DNA of 64,000 nt from Variovorax sp. Sphag1AA (GCF_014192575.1 NZ_JACHYC010000003.1:124001-188000), one strand, 5' to 3'. Shown: positions 9,123 to 17,916, counted from the first letter of the stretch. Numbers and translations are program-made. The notes: generated from the sequence alone by a model not told the origin.

Positions 9123-10106
9123 GTGATTTCGCCTCGCACCAGGAAGTCCTTTGTCGCGCTGTGTTGCAGCGCCGTGTTGGCTGGGAATGCGGCTGCCGCC
9201 TGCGTCTCCAAGCCGGTGACGCTGCTCGTGCCGTATCCGGCGGGTGGCCTGTCGGACGTGATCGCGCGGACGCTGAACCAGCCGCTGTCGCAGCAGTTGG
9301 GCCAGCCGGTGCTCGTCGACAACCTCGGCGGCGCGGGTGGATCGATTGCCGCGCAGAAGGTGCTGTCCGCGCCGGCGGACGGGCACATGCTGTTCCTGGG
9401 GTCGCCCAACGAAGTGATCCTGACGCCGCTTGCGAATGCGGCAGTCAAGCTGCGCCATGACCAGTTCACGCTGGTCAACCCGGTCACTGTCAACCCGCTG
9501 GTGATGCTGGTGCGCAAGGACCTCCCGGTGCGAAACATCGACGAACTGGTCACCTATGCGCGCAATCCGGCGAACAAGCCGCTGAGCTACGGCAGCGTGG
9601 GCTACGGCTCGCTCTATCACTTCGCCGGTGAGGATCTTTCGGCTCGCATCGGTGTGCCGATGCTGCACGTGCCTTACAAGGGCGGTGCGCCGCTGATGAC
9701 CGACATGGGCGCCGGCCAGGTGGACTTCACGATGATGCCCTGGGCCACGATGTACCGGGGACTCGAGAAGGACGGCCGGCTGCGGATCCTCGGCTGGGTG
9801 GGCCCGAACCGCGACGAGCTCGCGCCCGAGGTGCCGGCCTTCGGCGAAGGCACGCTTCTGAAGAACTTCGAATACTCGACCTGGTCGGGCGTGATGGTCC
9901 GCAAGGAGACGCCGGCTGCGACGTTGAGCTGTCTGCATCAGGCCCTGACTGCGGTGCTGACGCAGCCCGAGGTGAAGAAGGCGATCCTCGATACCGGCTC
10001 GCGCCCCGCCGCGCCGCAATCGCTGGAGGACTCGGCGCGCAAGTTCTCGGCCGAGGCCGCACGCTTCCAGGCATTGGCAAAGTCCATCCAGCTTCAACCG
10101 CAATGA
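9123..10106 (+). CDS. Tripartite tricarboxylate transporter (Bug/TctC) binding protein
   Basis: Bug-family periplasmic binding protein, 327 residues, GTG start at 9123. The signal peptide ends near AAA-C at about 25; the mature protein shows VTLLVPYPAGGLSDVIAR, PVLVDNLGGAGGS and LHVPYKGGAPLMTDMGAGQVD, the standard ligand-pocket loops. It overlaps the next gene by four bases (ATGA, 10103-10106), so binding protein and amidohydrolase are co-translated, and the substrate is probably an N-acylated or amide compound hydrolysed after uptake. No TctA/TctB membrane genes are nearby. Confidence 0.93.
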   Translation: MISPRTRKSFVALCCSAVLAGNAAAACVSKPVTLLVPYPAGGLSDVIARTLNQPLSQQLGQPVLVDNLGGAGGSIAAQKVLSAPADGHMLFLGSPNEVILTPLANAAVKLRHDQFTLVNPVTVNPLVMLVRKDLPVRNIDELVTYARNPANKPLSYGSVGYGSLYHFAGEDLSARIGVPMLHVPYKGGAPLMTDMGAGQVDFTMMPWATMYRGLEKDGRLRILGWVGPNRDELAPEVPAFGEGTLLKNFEYSTWSGVMVRKETPAATLSCLHQALTAVLTQPEVKKAILDTGSRPAAPQSLEDSARKFSAEAARFQALAKSIQLQPQ

Positions 10107-11296
10107 CGCAGAACACCATGCAGCCGGTACGCGCCTGGGCACACGAGCGCGCGGGCCACTACACCGCCATTCGCCGGCAGATCCACAGCCACCCGGAGCT
10201 GGGCTTCGAGGAATACAAGACCAGCGATCTCGTGGCCGAACGCCTGCAAGGGTGGGGCTACGAGGTGGAGCGCGGCATCGGCGGCACCGGGCTGGTGGCG
10301 CAATTGCGGCGAGGGCAGGGCACACGCCGCCTCGGCATCCGCGCGGAAATGGACGCCTTGCCGCTGACCGAGCTTGCAGAGCGTCCGCATGCAAGCCGAC
10401 GCCCCGGCGTGATGCACGCGTGCGGTCATGACGGTCACACCACCATGCTGCTGTTCGCGGCCGAATACATCGCTTCGCAGTGCCGGTTCGACGGAACGCT
10501 GAACCTGATCTTCCAGCCGGCGGAAGAAGGGCTCAACGGCGCCTCGCGGATGATGAGGGAGGGCCTGTTCGAGCGCTATCCGTGCGACGCGGTCTTCGCC
10601 ATGCACAACATGCCGGGCCTTCCGGCGGGCCAGCTCGTTTTTCGCGATGGGGCGCAAATGGCGTCGGGCGATACCGTCGTCATCAAGCTCAATGGACGCG
10701 GCGGGCATGGCGCCATGCCGCATCTCGCGACCGACCCGGTCATGGCGGCGGCGAGCATCGCGCTCGGGCTGCAGACCGTGGTGTCGCGCAACACCGACCC
10801 GCTGCATTCGGTGGTGGTGACGGTCGGCGTGCTGCATGCCGGGACCGCAAGCAATGTGATCCCTGACAGCGCCGAGTTGCAGCTCACCGTGCGCGCGCTG
10901 GACCGGGGTGCGCGCGACCTGGCCGAACGCCGCATCCATGAACTGGTGAACGCACAGGCGCAGAGCTTCGGTGTCGCCGCCGAGGTGGACTATCGGCGCG
11001 GCTATCCGGTGCTGGTCAACGCTGCCGCCGAGACGGAGTTCGCACGTTCTGTCGCGCGCTCGCTGGTGGGTGCGCAAGGCATGGTGGAGATGGGTCCGCC
11101 GGTGATGGCGAGCGAGGACTTTGCCTTCATGCTCGAAAAGGTGCCGGGGTGCTATCTCTTCATCGGCAACGGCACGCACATCATGGAAGGCGGCTGCAGC
11201 GTGCACAACCCGCACTACGACTTCAACGACACGCTGCTGCCGGTTGGGGCGGCCTACTGGGCCCGCCTGGTGGAGCAATACCTGCCTGCTGCCTGA
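10103..11296 (+). CDS. M20 family amidohydrolase (hippurate hydrolase-like)
   Basis: M20/peptidase D subfamily metalloamidase, 397 residues, likely cytoplasmic. Metal and catalytic signatures are intact: IRAEMDALPLTE, MHACGHDGHTTMLL, FQPAEEG, the lid-domain GRGGHGAMPH and the C-terminal MASEDFAFMLE. Relatives cleave N-acyl amino acids such as hippurate or N-acetyl amino acids. Translation is coupled to the upstream Bug binding protein. The divergent GlxA-type regulator suggests induction by an amine or amino acid derivative; the exact substrate cannot be read from sequence. Confidence 0.92.
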   Translation: MTQNTMQPVRAWAHERAGHYTAIRRQIHSHPELGFEEYKTSDLVAERLQGWGYEVERGIGGTGLVAQLRRGQGTRRLGIRAEMDALPLTELAERPHASRRPGVMHACGHDGHTTMLLFAAEYIASQCRFDGTLNLIFQPAEEGLNGASRMMREGLFERYPCDAVFAMHNMPGLPAGQLVFRDGAQMASGDTVVIKLNGRGGHGAMPHLATDPVMAAASIALGLQTVVSRNTDPLHSVVVTVGVLHAGTASNVIPDSAELQLTVRALDRGARDLAERRIHELVNAQAQSFGVAAEVDYRRGYPVLVNAAAETEFARSVARSLVGAQGMVEMGPPVMASEDFAFMLEKVPGCYLFIGNGTHIMEGGCSVHNPHYDFNDTLLPVGAAYWARLVEQYLPAA

Positions 11297-11388
11297 CGAT
11301 CGACATACGCGGCGCGGATGGTCGCAATCCGACTGGGACATACCTGCCCATACAGGCGCTAGGGATTGCCCTAGATCGCGCTTGATTC

Positions 11389-11402
11389 TTGATTTGGATC
11401 AA
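11389..11402. promoter_or_regulatory. Perfect FNR/CRP-type operator
   Basis: TTGATTTGGATCAA matches the FNR consensus TTGAT-N4-ATCAA at every defined base. It lies 197 bases before the Crp/Fnr-type gene at 11586 and about 113 bases before the possible leader ORF at 11502. AT-rich DNA (TTGACAGTGATTACTAAT, 11421-11438) just downstream could hold the -10 region. Binding by FNR, Anr, Dnr or the adjacent regulator itself is inferred. Confidence 0.7.
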
Positions 11403-11464
11403 GCAAAGGGGTTAACAAAGTTGACAGTGATTACTAATCTTGCGGCTCGTGCCCGATGAGGGGC

Positions 11465-11483
11465 ACGGCCCCCGAAGGGCCGT
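11465..11483 (+). repeat. GC-rich hairpin in the leader region
   Basis: A perfect 7-bp inverted repeat, ACGGCCC and GGGCCGT, with a five-base loop, lies between the FNR-type box and the possible leader ORF. There is no T-run, so an intrinsic terminator is unlikely; it may stabilise the 5' untranslated RNA. Confidence 0.35.
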
Positions 11484-11501
11484 CAAGAGAAGGTAATCAC
11501 G

Positions 11502-11570
11502 ATGAGCGTCGACAAGAACACACATTCGTCCGGCACGGACATGCCGTGCACACGCATCGCGATCTCCTGA
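11502..11570 (+). CDS. Possible 22-residue leader peptide
   Basis: A short ORF (MSVDKNTHSSGTDMPCTRIA, then IS) starts with ATG at 11502 after an AGAGAAGGTAA purine-rich stretch about 9 bases upstream, better than the site before the regulator gene, and ends 15 bases before that gene's start. It resembles no family I recognise. It may be a leader ORF coupled to translation of the Crp/Fnr gene, or chance. Confidence 0.25.
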   Translation: MSVDKNTHSSGTDMPCTRIAIS

Positions 11571-11585
11571 ATTCGAAAGCGATGC

Positions 11586-12296
11586 ATGGTCACTTCGGCA
11601 CAGCGCTGCAAGCAGATGCTTCGCAAGCTGCCGCTGTTCCAGTCCGCGAAGGAGGCGGACCTGGACGCGCTTGCGAGCCTCGCCCGGCTCGACATGCTGC
11701 CGCGCAAGGAGATCCTCTTCGAGCGCGGCGATACCTGCAGCGGGTTCCATGTGATCGCCTACGGGCGCATCAAGCTGTCGCTGATCTCCTCGCAGGGTGT
11801 GGAGAAGCCGCTGCACATCGTGGAGCCCGGCGAGACCATCGGCGACATCACGATGTTCCTGGAGCGGCCCTACTACCTCACGGCCGAGGCGCTGGAAGAT
11901 TGCCTGCTCGTGTATGTGTCGCGCCAGTCGATCATGGAACTGATCCAGCGCGACAGCCACTTCGCGCTGCGCATGATGGCGAGCCTCTCGCTGCGCATGC
12001 GCATGGTGGTGGACGACATGGAGTCGTTCCTCCTGCAGCCGCCCGCCGCGCGACTGGCGACGTACCTGATGCGGCTCGTGCCGCCGGGCGCCTCACGATC
12101 GGCCCGCATCGAACTCACCATCAAGAAAAGCGTCGTGGCTGCACAACTCAACCTGACGCCGGAGACGCTGTCACGGTACTTCAAGGAAATGAGCGACGGC
12201 GGCCTCGTCGCGCTCGAAGGGCGCTCGGTCCTGATCCACGACGTCGAGAAGCTCGCCGAATACCTCGCGACCAAGTCCAAGCCCGCGAAGAGTTGA
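11586..12296 (+). CDS. Crp/Fnr family transcriptional regulator without iron-sulfur cysteines
   Basis: Regulator of 236 residues: a cyclic-nucleotide-type sensor barrel (about 15-130, including HIVEPGETIGDITMF), a dimer helix (about 130-160) and a Crp-type winged helix at 165-230 (KKSVVAAQLNLTPETLSRYF). Only Cys8, Cys51 and a mid-domain cysteine are present, not the four-cysteine set of Fnr, so oxygen sensing through a 4Fe-4S cluster is unlikely; Dnr- or HcpR-like haem/NO sensing or another ligand is possible. A perfect FNR-type box lies upstream. It is followed ten bases later by the truncated IclR gene. Confidence 0.9.
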   Translation: MVTSAQRCKQMLRKLPLFQSAKEADLDALASLARLDMLPRKEILFERGDTCSGFHVIAYGRIKLSLISSQGVEKPLHIVEPGETIGDITMFLERPYYLTAEALEDCLLVYVSRQSIMELIQRDSHFALRMMASLSLRMRMVVDDMESFLLQPPAARLATYLMRLVPPGASRSARIELTIKKSVVAAQLNLTPETLSRYFKEMSDGGLVALEGRSVLIHDVEKLAEYLATKSKPAKS

Positions 12297-12305
12297 TTCC
12301 CTCCC

Positions 12306-12896
12306 ATGTCACACCCAAGCACCGCCAACATCATGAACTCGCTCAATACCACGCCTCATGAAGTCACCCTCGATGCGCTGCTGGCCGGCTCGCGCGACGC
12401 CGCGATGGACGACCCGACGGATCGCTACAACGTCCCCGCGCTGGAGCGGGGCCTGCGGATGCTCTGCGCATTCGGCGAGGAGGACAGCGTTCTGTCCGCG
12501 CCTGAACTGGTGCGTCGCTTCGACTTGCCGCGTTCGACCGTCTTCCGGCTGCTCACCACGCTCGAGAGCCTGGGCTTCGTCGAGCGTTCCGAAAGCGGGC
12601 GTGATTACCGGCTCGGCCGCGCGGCGTTGCGAATGGGCCTCGACTACCTCGCCATGCTGGAACCCGCGCAACTCGAAGCGCCAGTGCTGCAGGGCCTCTG
12701 CGAGGAACTGGACCTGCCGTGCGAAGCGCTCACCGGCGACGAGGACGCCGATGAAGCCCGCATGGCAGCGATGGCGCAGCGCGTGCGAGCCAAGGTCGCG
12801 GGTATTGCGGCGCTCCTGAATCCGGCGCCGGCCACAGGCGGCGGCACCGTCGTGCCGCTGCGCAGCGGTGTATCTGCTGCCGACCCCCGCCTCTGA
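12306..12896 (+). CDS. Truncated IclR-family regulator (DNA-binding domain only)
   Basis: A 196-residue protein. Residues 42-110 match the IclR winged helix: YNVPALERGLRML, LSAPELVRRFDLPRSTVFRLL and a wing with RDYRLGRAALRMGL. The linker helix into the effector domain begins (LEPAQLEAPVLQGLCEELD), but the ligand-binding domain of about 150 residues is missing; the protein ends in a low-complexity tail. IclR proteins are usually 240-280 residues. It either acts without effector sensing or is a deletion remnant. The real start may be 12333 (second Met). It lies 31 bases before a porin gene, the likely regulated neighbour. Confidence 0.75.
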   Translation: MSHPSTANIMNSLNTTPHEVTLDALLAGSRDAAMDDPTDRYNVPALERGLRMLCAFGEEDSVLSAPELVRRFDLPRSTVFRLLTTLESLGFVERSESGRDYRLGRAALRMGLDYLAMLEPAQLEAPVLQGLCEELDLPCEALTGDEDADEARMAAMAQRVRAKVAGIAALLNPAPATGGGTVVPLRSGVSAADPRL

Positions 12897-12927
12897 GCGA
12901 CAAGTTTCCCAACTCCCGAAAGAAAAA

Positions 12928-14058
12928 ATGAAGAAAGCAGTAGTGGCCGCGGCCGCTTGCATGGCCGCGGGCGTCGCCTGCGCGCAATCGAGCGTGACGC
13001 TGTTCGGCGTGCTCGACGCAGCCGTGACCTACACCACGGGCTCCGGCCCGCTGTCCACCAGCAAATGGCAACTGAGCAACAGCGCCAACACCTTCAGCCG
13101 CCTGGGCTTCCGCGGCACTGAAGACCTCGGCGGCGGCTACGCGGCGAACTTCTGGCTCGAAGCGGGCCTGCAGAACGACAACGGCAGCGGCTTCACCACC
13201 AACACCAACAACCAGGCCAGCGGCAACACCACGCCCGGAGGCCTGACCTTCAACCGCCGCTCCACCGTGAGCCTGTCGGGCCCCTTCGGCGAGGTGCGCG
13301 CGGGCCGCGACTACACGCCCACCTTCTGGAACACGGCGCTGTTCGATCCGTTCGGCACGGGCGGCGGCATCGGGGCGAACCAGATTTACTTCACCGGCTT
13401 TGGTGGCCTCACGTCGGCGACGGGCACGCGTGCCTCCAACAGCGTGGGCTACTTCCTGCCGCCCACGCTGGGTGGGTTCTACGGGCAGTTGATGTACGCC
13501 ATGGGCGAGAACGACTCGCGCTCGGACATTGTAGGCGTGCTGCCGACGTGGAACCACAACGACGGCAACTACGTCGGCGGGCGCGTCGGGTATCTCAATG
13601 GCCCGTTCAACATCGCCATCGCTACGGGTCGCACCACCTACACGACCATCGCGGCCAGCCAGCCCGTGTCGAACGACCTGCGCGTGTCGAACATCGGCGC
13701 ATCGTGGACCTTCGAGCAACTCTGGAGCCTGAAGCTGATGGGCGAGTACTACGACGAGTCGCAAGGCACTGTGGACGGCAAGGGCGCTTTGGTGGGCTTC
13801 AACCTGCCGATCGGCGCGAGCGAGATCAAGCTGTCGTACGCGCGTTACGAGCGCGAGCCGGCGGGCAATGTGCCCAAGCCGACCACGTCGAAGTGGGCGC
13901 TGGGCTATGTCTACAACCTCTCCAAGCGCAGCGCCGTGTACGCGACGGTGGCGCGCATTTCCAACAGCAACGGGGCCGCGCAGGCGCTCAGCGGCTCGAC
14001 GACTTCGCCGAACCACGATTCGACCGGAACCGAGTTCGGCATGCGCCACGCGTTCTAG
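12928..14058 (+). CDS. Gram-negative outer membrane porin (Omp32-like)
   Basis: General porin of 376 residues typical of betaproteobacteria. The signal peptide is MKKAVVAAAACMAAGVACAQ; the mature protein begins SSVTLFGVLDAAVTYT and contains SRLGFRGTEDLGGGY, FNRRSTVSLSGPFGEVRAGRDYTP and a C-terminal amphipathic strand ending in phenylalanine (GTEFGMRHAF), the signal for Bam-dependent insertion. An upstream in-frame ATG is inside the preceding gene, so 12928 is chosen. It probably gives uptake of small anionic solutes and may be controlled by the preceding IclR-type protein. Confidence 0.95.
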   Translation: MKKAVVAAAACMAAGVACAQSSVTLFGVLDAAVTYTTGSGPLSTSKWQLSNSANTFSRLGFRGTEDLGGGYAANFWLEAGLQNDNGSGFTTNTNNQASGNTTPGGLTFNRRSTVSLSGPFGEVRAGRDYTPTFWNTALFDPFGTGGGIGANQIYFTGFGGLTSATGTRASNSVGYFLPPTLGGFYGQLMYAMGENDSRSDIVGVLPTWNHNDGNYVGGRVGYLNGPFNIAIATGRTTYTTIAASQPVSNDLRVSNIGASWTFEQLWSLKLMGEYYDESQGTVDGKGALVGFNLPIGASEIKLSYARYEREPAGNVPKPTTSKWALGYVYNLSKRSAVYATVARISNSNGAAQALSGSTTSPNHDSTGTEFGMRHAF

Positions 14059-14217
14059 GCGCCGTCCGTCGGCTCGGCCGGAATCGAGTGCGGCTTGCGA
14101 CATACTCGTCGATTCCGCCTCAACATCCGGCCGCAAGCGCCGATAACACGAGCAGGCCTTGCTGCACGTGCAACGTCGGACGTTCGGCAAGGCGCGTGCA
14201 ACCCGCGCGAGCGTTCC

Positions 14218-14760
14218 ATGAACCTTCGAAGACTCCAGATCACCGGTCCCTCCGGCTTGCCCTATCGCCTGGGCGGGATCATGAACGTCCATGACGGCGA
14301 GGTCCTGCTCGGCACGCTCGACCCGGTACCGGTGACCAGCGACGGCAGCGAGGTTCACATCGAGCACTTCCGCCCCGCGAACGTGGTGCGCGATGCGCAG
14401 ATCCATATCGGCCGGCTGATCTTTCTCGAGATCTGCCAGTTCCTGGCCGAAGGCTTCCACCAGGTGCAGACCGTGAGCTTCGCCTTCACGCGCCGGGTGG
14501 ACATCCTCGGTGGTGGTTCGCAGCAGGCCGCTGCGCGCGCCGAGACCATGGAGCGCATCGGTGCGGTCAACGTCACCATCGCGCCCCACGCCATGGCCGG
14601 CCACTTCGTGGTGGCCGGGTGCTGGCACTACAACCGGGAGAACCTCCGGGCACTCGGCGTCGTGCTGGTCGAGGAGCGCCTGCGCTACACGAAGTGGGCC
14701 TCGCAAGCACGGCCGGCGCCGGGCGTCCTGAAGGGGTTGCGCAGCCTGCTGGTGCGCTAG
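14218..14760 (+). CDS. Conserved hypothetical protein, unknown function
   Basis: A 180-residue soluble protein I do not recognise. It has no signal peptide and no membrane segment. The middle (about 35-125) alternates hydrophobic strands with FLEICQFLAEGF and a helix rich in Ala and Glu (QQAAARAETMERIG), consistent with a mixed alpha/beta fold. The start at 14218 is the first ATG with a purine-rich upstream (GCGAGCG). It is convergent with the uracil-DNA glycosylase gene and overlaps its stop by four bases. The preceding 159 bases after the porin contain no clear gene. Confidence 0.6.
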   Translation: MNLRRLQITGPSGLPYRLGGIMNVHDGEVLLGTLDPVPVTSDGSEVHIEHFRPANVVRDAQIHIGRLIFLEICQFLAEGFHQVQTVSFAFTRRVDILGGGSQQAAARAETMERIGAVNVTIAPHAMAGHFVVAGCWHYNRENLRALGVVLVEERLRYTKWASQARPAPGVLKGLRSLLVR

Positions 14761-15350
14761 GGCTGTTCCAGCACCTGCCGGACCCGCTCCCTGAGTGCCG
14801 GAATCACCTCTTCGTCGAACCACGGGTTGCGCTTCAGCCAGACGTTGTTGCGGGGGCTCGGGTGGGGCAGGGGGAGCATTGCAGGCCAATGGGTGCGCCA
14901 TGCACGGACCGCCTCGGTCACCGCGCTGCCGGCACCGCCGTCGAGATGCCAGGCCTGCGCGTATTGGCCGATCGCCAGCGTCAGCTTGATGTTCGGCAGG
15001 CGGGCCAGCACCCGTTCTCGCCACGTCGTTGCGCATTCCGGCCGGGGCGGCAAGTCGCCCGAGGTGCCGGTTCCGGGGTAGCAGAAACCCATCGGCACGA
15101 TGGCGACCACGGTGGGGTCGTAGAACGTCTCGCTGTCGATGCCCATCCAGAGCCGCAAACGGTCGCCGCTCGCGTCGTCGAAGGGGATGCCGCTCTGGTC
15201 CACCTTTCTCCCGGGCGCCTGGCCCGCGATGAGGATGCGCGCGGCCGGATGCGCCTGCAGGACGGGCCTCGGCGGCTGCGGCAGTTGCGGCGCACACAAG
15301 GTGCACGCGCGGATGTCGCGCAGCAAGGGTCCGAGGCTGCGGGTTGTCAC
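14757..15350 (-). CDS. Uracil-DNA glycosylase family protein (4Fe-4S type)
   Basis: A 197-residue member of the uracil-DNA glycosylase superfamily, family 4/5-like. Catalytic-loop motifs are ILIAGQAPG (39-47) and LPHPSPRNN (161-169). Four cysteines are spaced as in iron-sulfur UDGs: Cys16 and Cys19 (CTLC), Cys90 and Cys106. The GTG at 15350 overlaps the upstream gene's stop (GTGA); no ATG fits, and longer ORFs run antisense into the neighbour. The likely role is removal of uracil or damaged bases from DNA. Confidence 0.88.
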   Translation of the reverse strand: MTTRSLGPLLRDIRACTLCAPQLPQPPRPVLQAHPAARILIAGQAPGRKVDQSGIPFDDASGDRLRLWMGIDSETFYDPTVVAIVPMGFCYPGTGTSGDLPPRPECATTWRERVLARLPNIKLTLAIGQYAQAWHLDGGAGSAVTEAVRAWRTHWPAMLPLPHPSPRNNVWLKRNPWFDEEVIPALRERVRQVLEQP

Positions 15351-16663
15351 GGCCTGAACAACCGGTAGATCCGGTCGTAGAAGTCTGAAGGAAAGCGCCA
15401 GTAGCGCGCGCCGCCGGGCGTGACCTGCTCGTCGAGCCCACGCCGGGGCGGCGGCGCGTTCAGCACGAACTGCGCGAGCATGTCGCCACTGACCCACGGG
15501 TCGTCGTACCAGAAGGCATGCGAGTTCTCGGGCAGGTTGGGGATGTCCTTCGGATCGACGCGGATCAGGTCGAAGCGCAGCTTTCGCGATGCGTCCACGA
15601 GGAAGCGGGTCTGCTCCTCGTTGAGCTCGGTCACGTCGGGCCGGCCCGCGCGCGAAGCCCGGCCGACCATGGCTGCAAAACGCAGCACCGAATCGTTGAG
15701 GTTCGCCGCGATGCTCACGCGCTCGATGATGTCGAAGTAGCCGCCCAGCTCGTTGACGAAGCGGCGCGTGTCGATGTCGGGCGCGGTGAAGTAGATCTGC
15801 CCGAGCCTCAGGCGCTTCTGGAGCTGCTCGCGCGACTCGCCGGGGCGAGGCGTGCCCAGGCGCACCAGCGCGGGGCTCAGGACCTGCGCACCGGCGCTGT
15901 AGGCCAGCACGTCGATCTTCGAGGCGGTGGTGTTCTCGGCCAGCAGCTCGACCATGCGCGCGAAGGGCTCGACCGTGGCTTCGGCATTGCTGACGTCCGT
16001 GAGGTAGCGCAGGATCGATCCGGCCGAAGGCCACATGAACACCAGCACCACCATGCGCCGCCCCGTGAAGTGCCGGAACTGCGCTGCCTGCGCGGCTGCC
16101 CGGGGCACGGTGTTGTTGGAGCCGTGCACGTAGATCAGCAGCTCGCTGTTCGGGCTCGCGGCCAGCGCCTCATTCACCATCTTGAAGAAGGCCTGGGCAT
16201 CGGGCGAGTTCTTGACCGCCTCGCCGGACCGCAGCTTGGCCATCTGCTCGAGGCGGTCGAGGTGAACGATCGGCCGTTCGTCCGGATCCGCGCTGGTGGA
16301 AAGCCGATGCAGCGTTTCCCAGTCGAGCGCTTCGTCGCCGACGCGGACGTGCGCCACGCCCATGCGCAGATCGTCGCTCGGCACGATGGTGTGGATCGGG
16401 TCCGGGTGTTCGATCAGCGCCAGCCGGTTGGTGGCGTAGAACACCGGCACCTCGGTGGTCTTGAGCTTGGCGCCGATCTTCTCGAAGGGGTCCACGTCGC
16501 CGTTGCTGAAGGACGCCGGCGTCGGCATGAGCCGTACTGGCGCATGGCACGCTGCAAGCAGCCCGGCCAGAAGCACCGCGCAGACGATTCTTGCCGTGGT
16601 CCCGAGACGTCCCCTGTTGCGTTGTTCCATGGCGGTCGAATCGGGGGCGTGCGTAGCGGTCAT
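15347..16663 (-). CDS. DUF900-type alpha/beta hydrolase lipoprotein
   Basis: Predicted lipoprotein of 438 residues (lipobox LLAAC near residue 39 after a hydrophobic segment), so probably membrane anchored. The C-terminal two thirds match the DUF900 alpha/beta hydrolase group: VPVFYATNR near the N-terminus, LIYVHGSNN (oxyanion strand), VFMWPSAGS, and the nucleophile turn LAYSAGAQ, where the usual Gly before Ser is replaced by Tyr. DIDTRRF and FDIIERVSIAAN follow. The substrate is unknown. The second ATG (residue 12) also gives a good lipoprotein signal. It is translationally coupled to the UDG gene downstream. Confidence 0.8.
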   Translation of the reverse strand: MTATHAPDSTAMEQRNRGRLGTTARIVCAVLLAGLLAACHAPVRLMPTPASFSNGDVDPFEKIGAKLKTTEVPVFYATNRLALIEHPDPIHTIVPSDDLRMGVAHVRVGDEALDWETLHRLSTSADPDERPIVHLDRLEQMAKLRSGEAVKNSPDAQAFFKMVNEALAASPNSELLIYVHGSNNTVPRAAAQAAQFRHFTGRRMVVLVFMWPSAGSILRYLTDVSNAEATVEPFARMVELLAENTTASKIDVLAYSAGAQVLSPALVRLGTPRPGESREQLQKRLRLGQIYFTAPDIDTRRFVNELGGYFDIIERVSIAANLNDSVLRFAAMVGRASRAGRPDVTELNEEQTRFLVDASRKLRFDLIRVDPKDIPNLPENSHAFWYDDPWVSGDMLAQFVLNAPPPRRGLDEQVTPGGARYWRFPSDFYDRIYRLFRP

Positions 16664-16764
16664 TCGTGAACGGATGGCAGGGCGTGGATGGCTGATGACG
16701 GATGCCTGCCGCAGGCAGGTTCCGGACCCGTTCGCGAGTATAGGCAGCGGCCCCGCCCCGCACT

Positions 16765-17916
16765 TCAGCCGACGAAGGCGCCCTGTGCGTTCAGGAGCGT
16801 CTGGCTGACGAAGCTGCTCGCGCGGCCGCCGTCCGCGTAGTCGATGCGCCAGCCATCGACATCGACCGACCGGCGGCGCTGGAATTCCGCGAGCACCTTT
16901 GCGCGCGAGGGGTTCGCGCCCGTGCTCGCGATCACCTGCGCCGCATAGCGGCCGGCAAGGTAGCCGGCGAGGCTCACCGGCGTCGGTGCCTCGTCGAACA
17001 GGCGCTGGAGCGCATCGCGATACGCACGCACCACCGGCACCTTGCTGGAACGCGGGTTGGGCACGACCTGCGTGAAGATGATCGGCACCGATTTACCCGG
17101 ATTGAGCTGCAGGAAGGTGTTGGTGTCGACGTCGGCGAGGCACACCACGTAGCGCTGCGTGCCGCGCCGGCTCAGGCCCTGCGTGAACTGCGCGAGCTCG
17201 ATGCCTGCGCCCATGAAGACCAGGAAGAAGGGCGCGTCGGGGCGCAGTTGAGAGGCGTAGGTCGCCGGATCCTGCCCGGCCGGGACGGTCAGCGTGCGCA
17301 GCTTGATCTTCAGCCGGCCGCCGATCGCTTCGGTGCTCGCGCGAAGGGCTTCGGCCCGCGCCGGGTTCGGGTAGACGATGCCGAGCTCGGAAACACCCAT
17401 CTCGGCGAGGTTCTTGAGCACGTAGCGGATCTGGTCCTCGCGCGAGGCGAACAGGCTGAACACGTGCGGATCGCTGTCGAACTGCGAGTCGGCAAGCCAC
17501 GGTGCGACATGCGCGATGTCCAGCTTGGCCGCGGCCGCTTCCTTCAGGCTCGACAGTGCCAGTGCCTCACCCACGGTGCCGAGCAAGGCCACCTGCGCGG
17601 GGTCGTTCTTGACGAGCTGGATGGCATTGCGCGCCGCCACGGCCGTGCCGTCGGTTTCCACCGTGGAGAGCTGCGGCGCAGCGCTGTTGGCCTTGCGCAG
17701 TTCAGCGAAGGCGAGCCGGATGCCAGTCGCATAGTCCCGGGAAAATTCCTGCTGGTCCGGCGACATATCGAGCAACTGCGTGACCCGCGGACCTGCGGTG
17801 TCTGCGGCGCGCGACTGGGCCAATGCGAGCGCCGGCATGCCGGCGACGGCGCACGCGGCGGTTGCCGTCGTGGCCTGGAGCAGGCGGCGGCGCTGGAGAA
17901 ATTTCTGTGAATCCAT
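16765..17916 (-). CDS. Orphan Leu/Ile/Val-type ABC substrate-binding protein
   Basis: Periplasmic binding protein of 383 residues of the branched-chain amino acid (family 5, type I) fold. The N-terminus has a twin-arginine-like export signal (QRRRLLQATTATAACAVAG, cleavage near ALA-Q). The mature protein has GIRLAFAELRKAN, NAIQLVKNDPAQVALLGTVG and IVYPNPARAEAL, typical lobes of LivK-like proteins. No permease or ATPase gene lies on either side, so its transporter partners must be elsewhere or it acts as a sensor-type receptor. The 409 bases upstream hold no gene but several repeats. Confidence 0.85.
   Translation of the reverse strand: MDSQKFLQRRRLLQATTATAACAVAGMPALALAQSRAADTAGPRVTQLLDMSPDQQEFSRDYATGIRLAFAELRKANSAAPQLSTVETDGTAVAARNAIQLVKNDPAQVALLGTVGEALALSSLKEAAAAKLDIAHVAPWLADSQFDSDPHVFSLFASREDQIRYVLKNLAEMGVSELGIVYPNPARAEALRASTEAIGGRLKIKLRTLTVPAGQDPATYASQLRPDAPFFLVFMGAGIELAQFTQGLSRRGTQRYVVCLADVDTNTFLQLNPGKSVPIIFTQVVPNPRSSKVPVVRAYRDALQRLFDEAPTPVSLAGYLAGRYAAQVIASTGANPSRAKVLAEFQRRRSVDVDGWRIDYADGGRASSFVSQTLLNAQGAFVG

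Noticed and set aside
12730..15441. A 903-codon minus-strand ORF across the porin region
   Set aside because: It is antisense to the IclR-type gene, the porin and the unknown protein, with no domains and a composition typical of GC-rich shadow frames.
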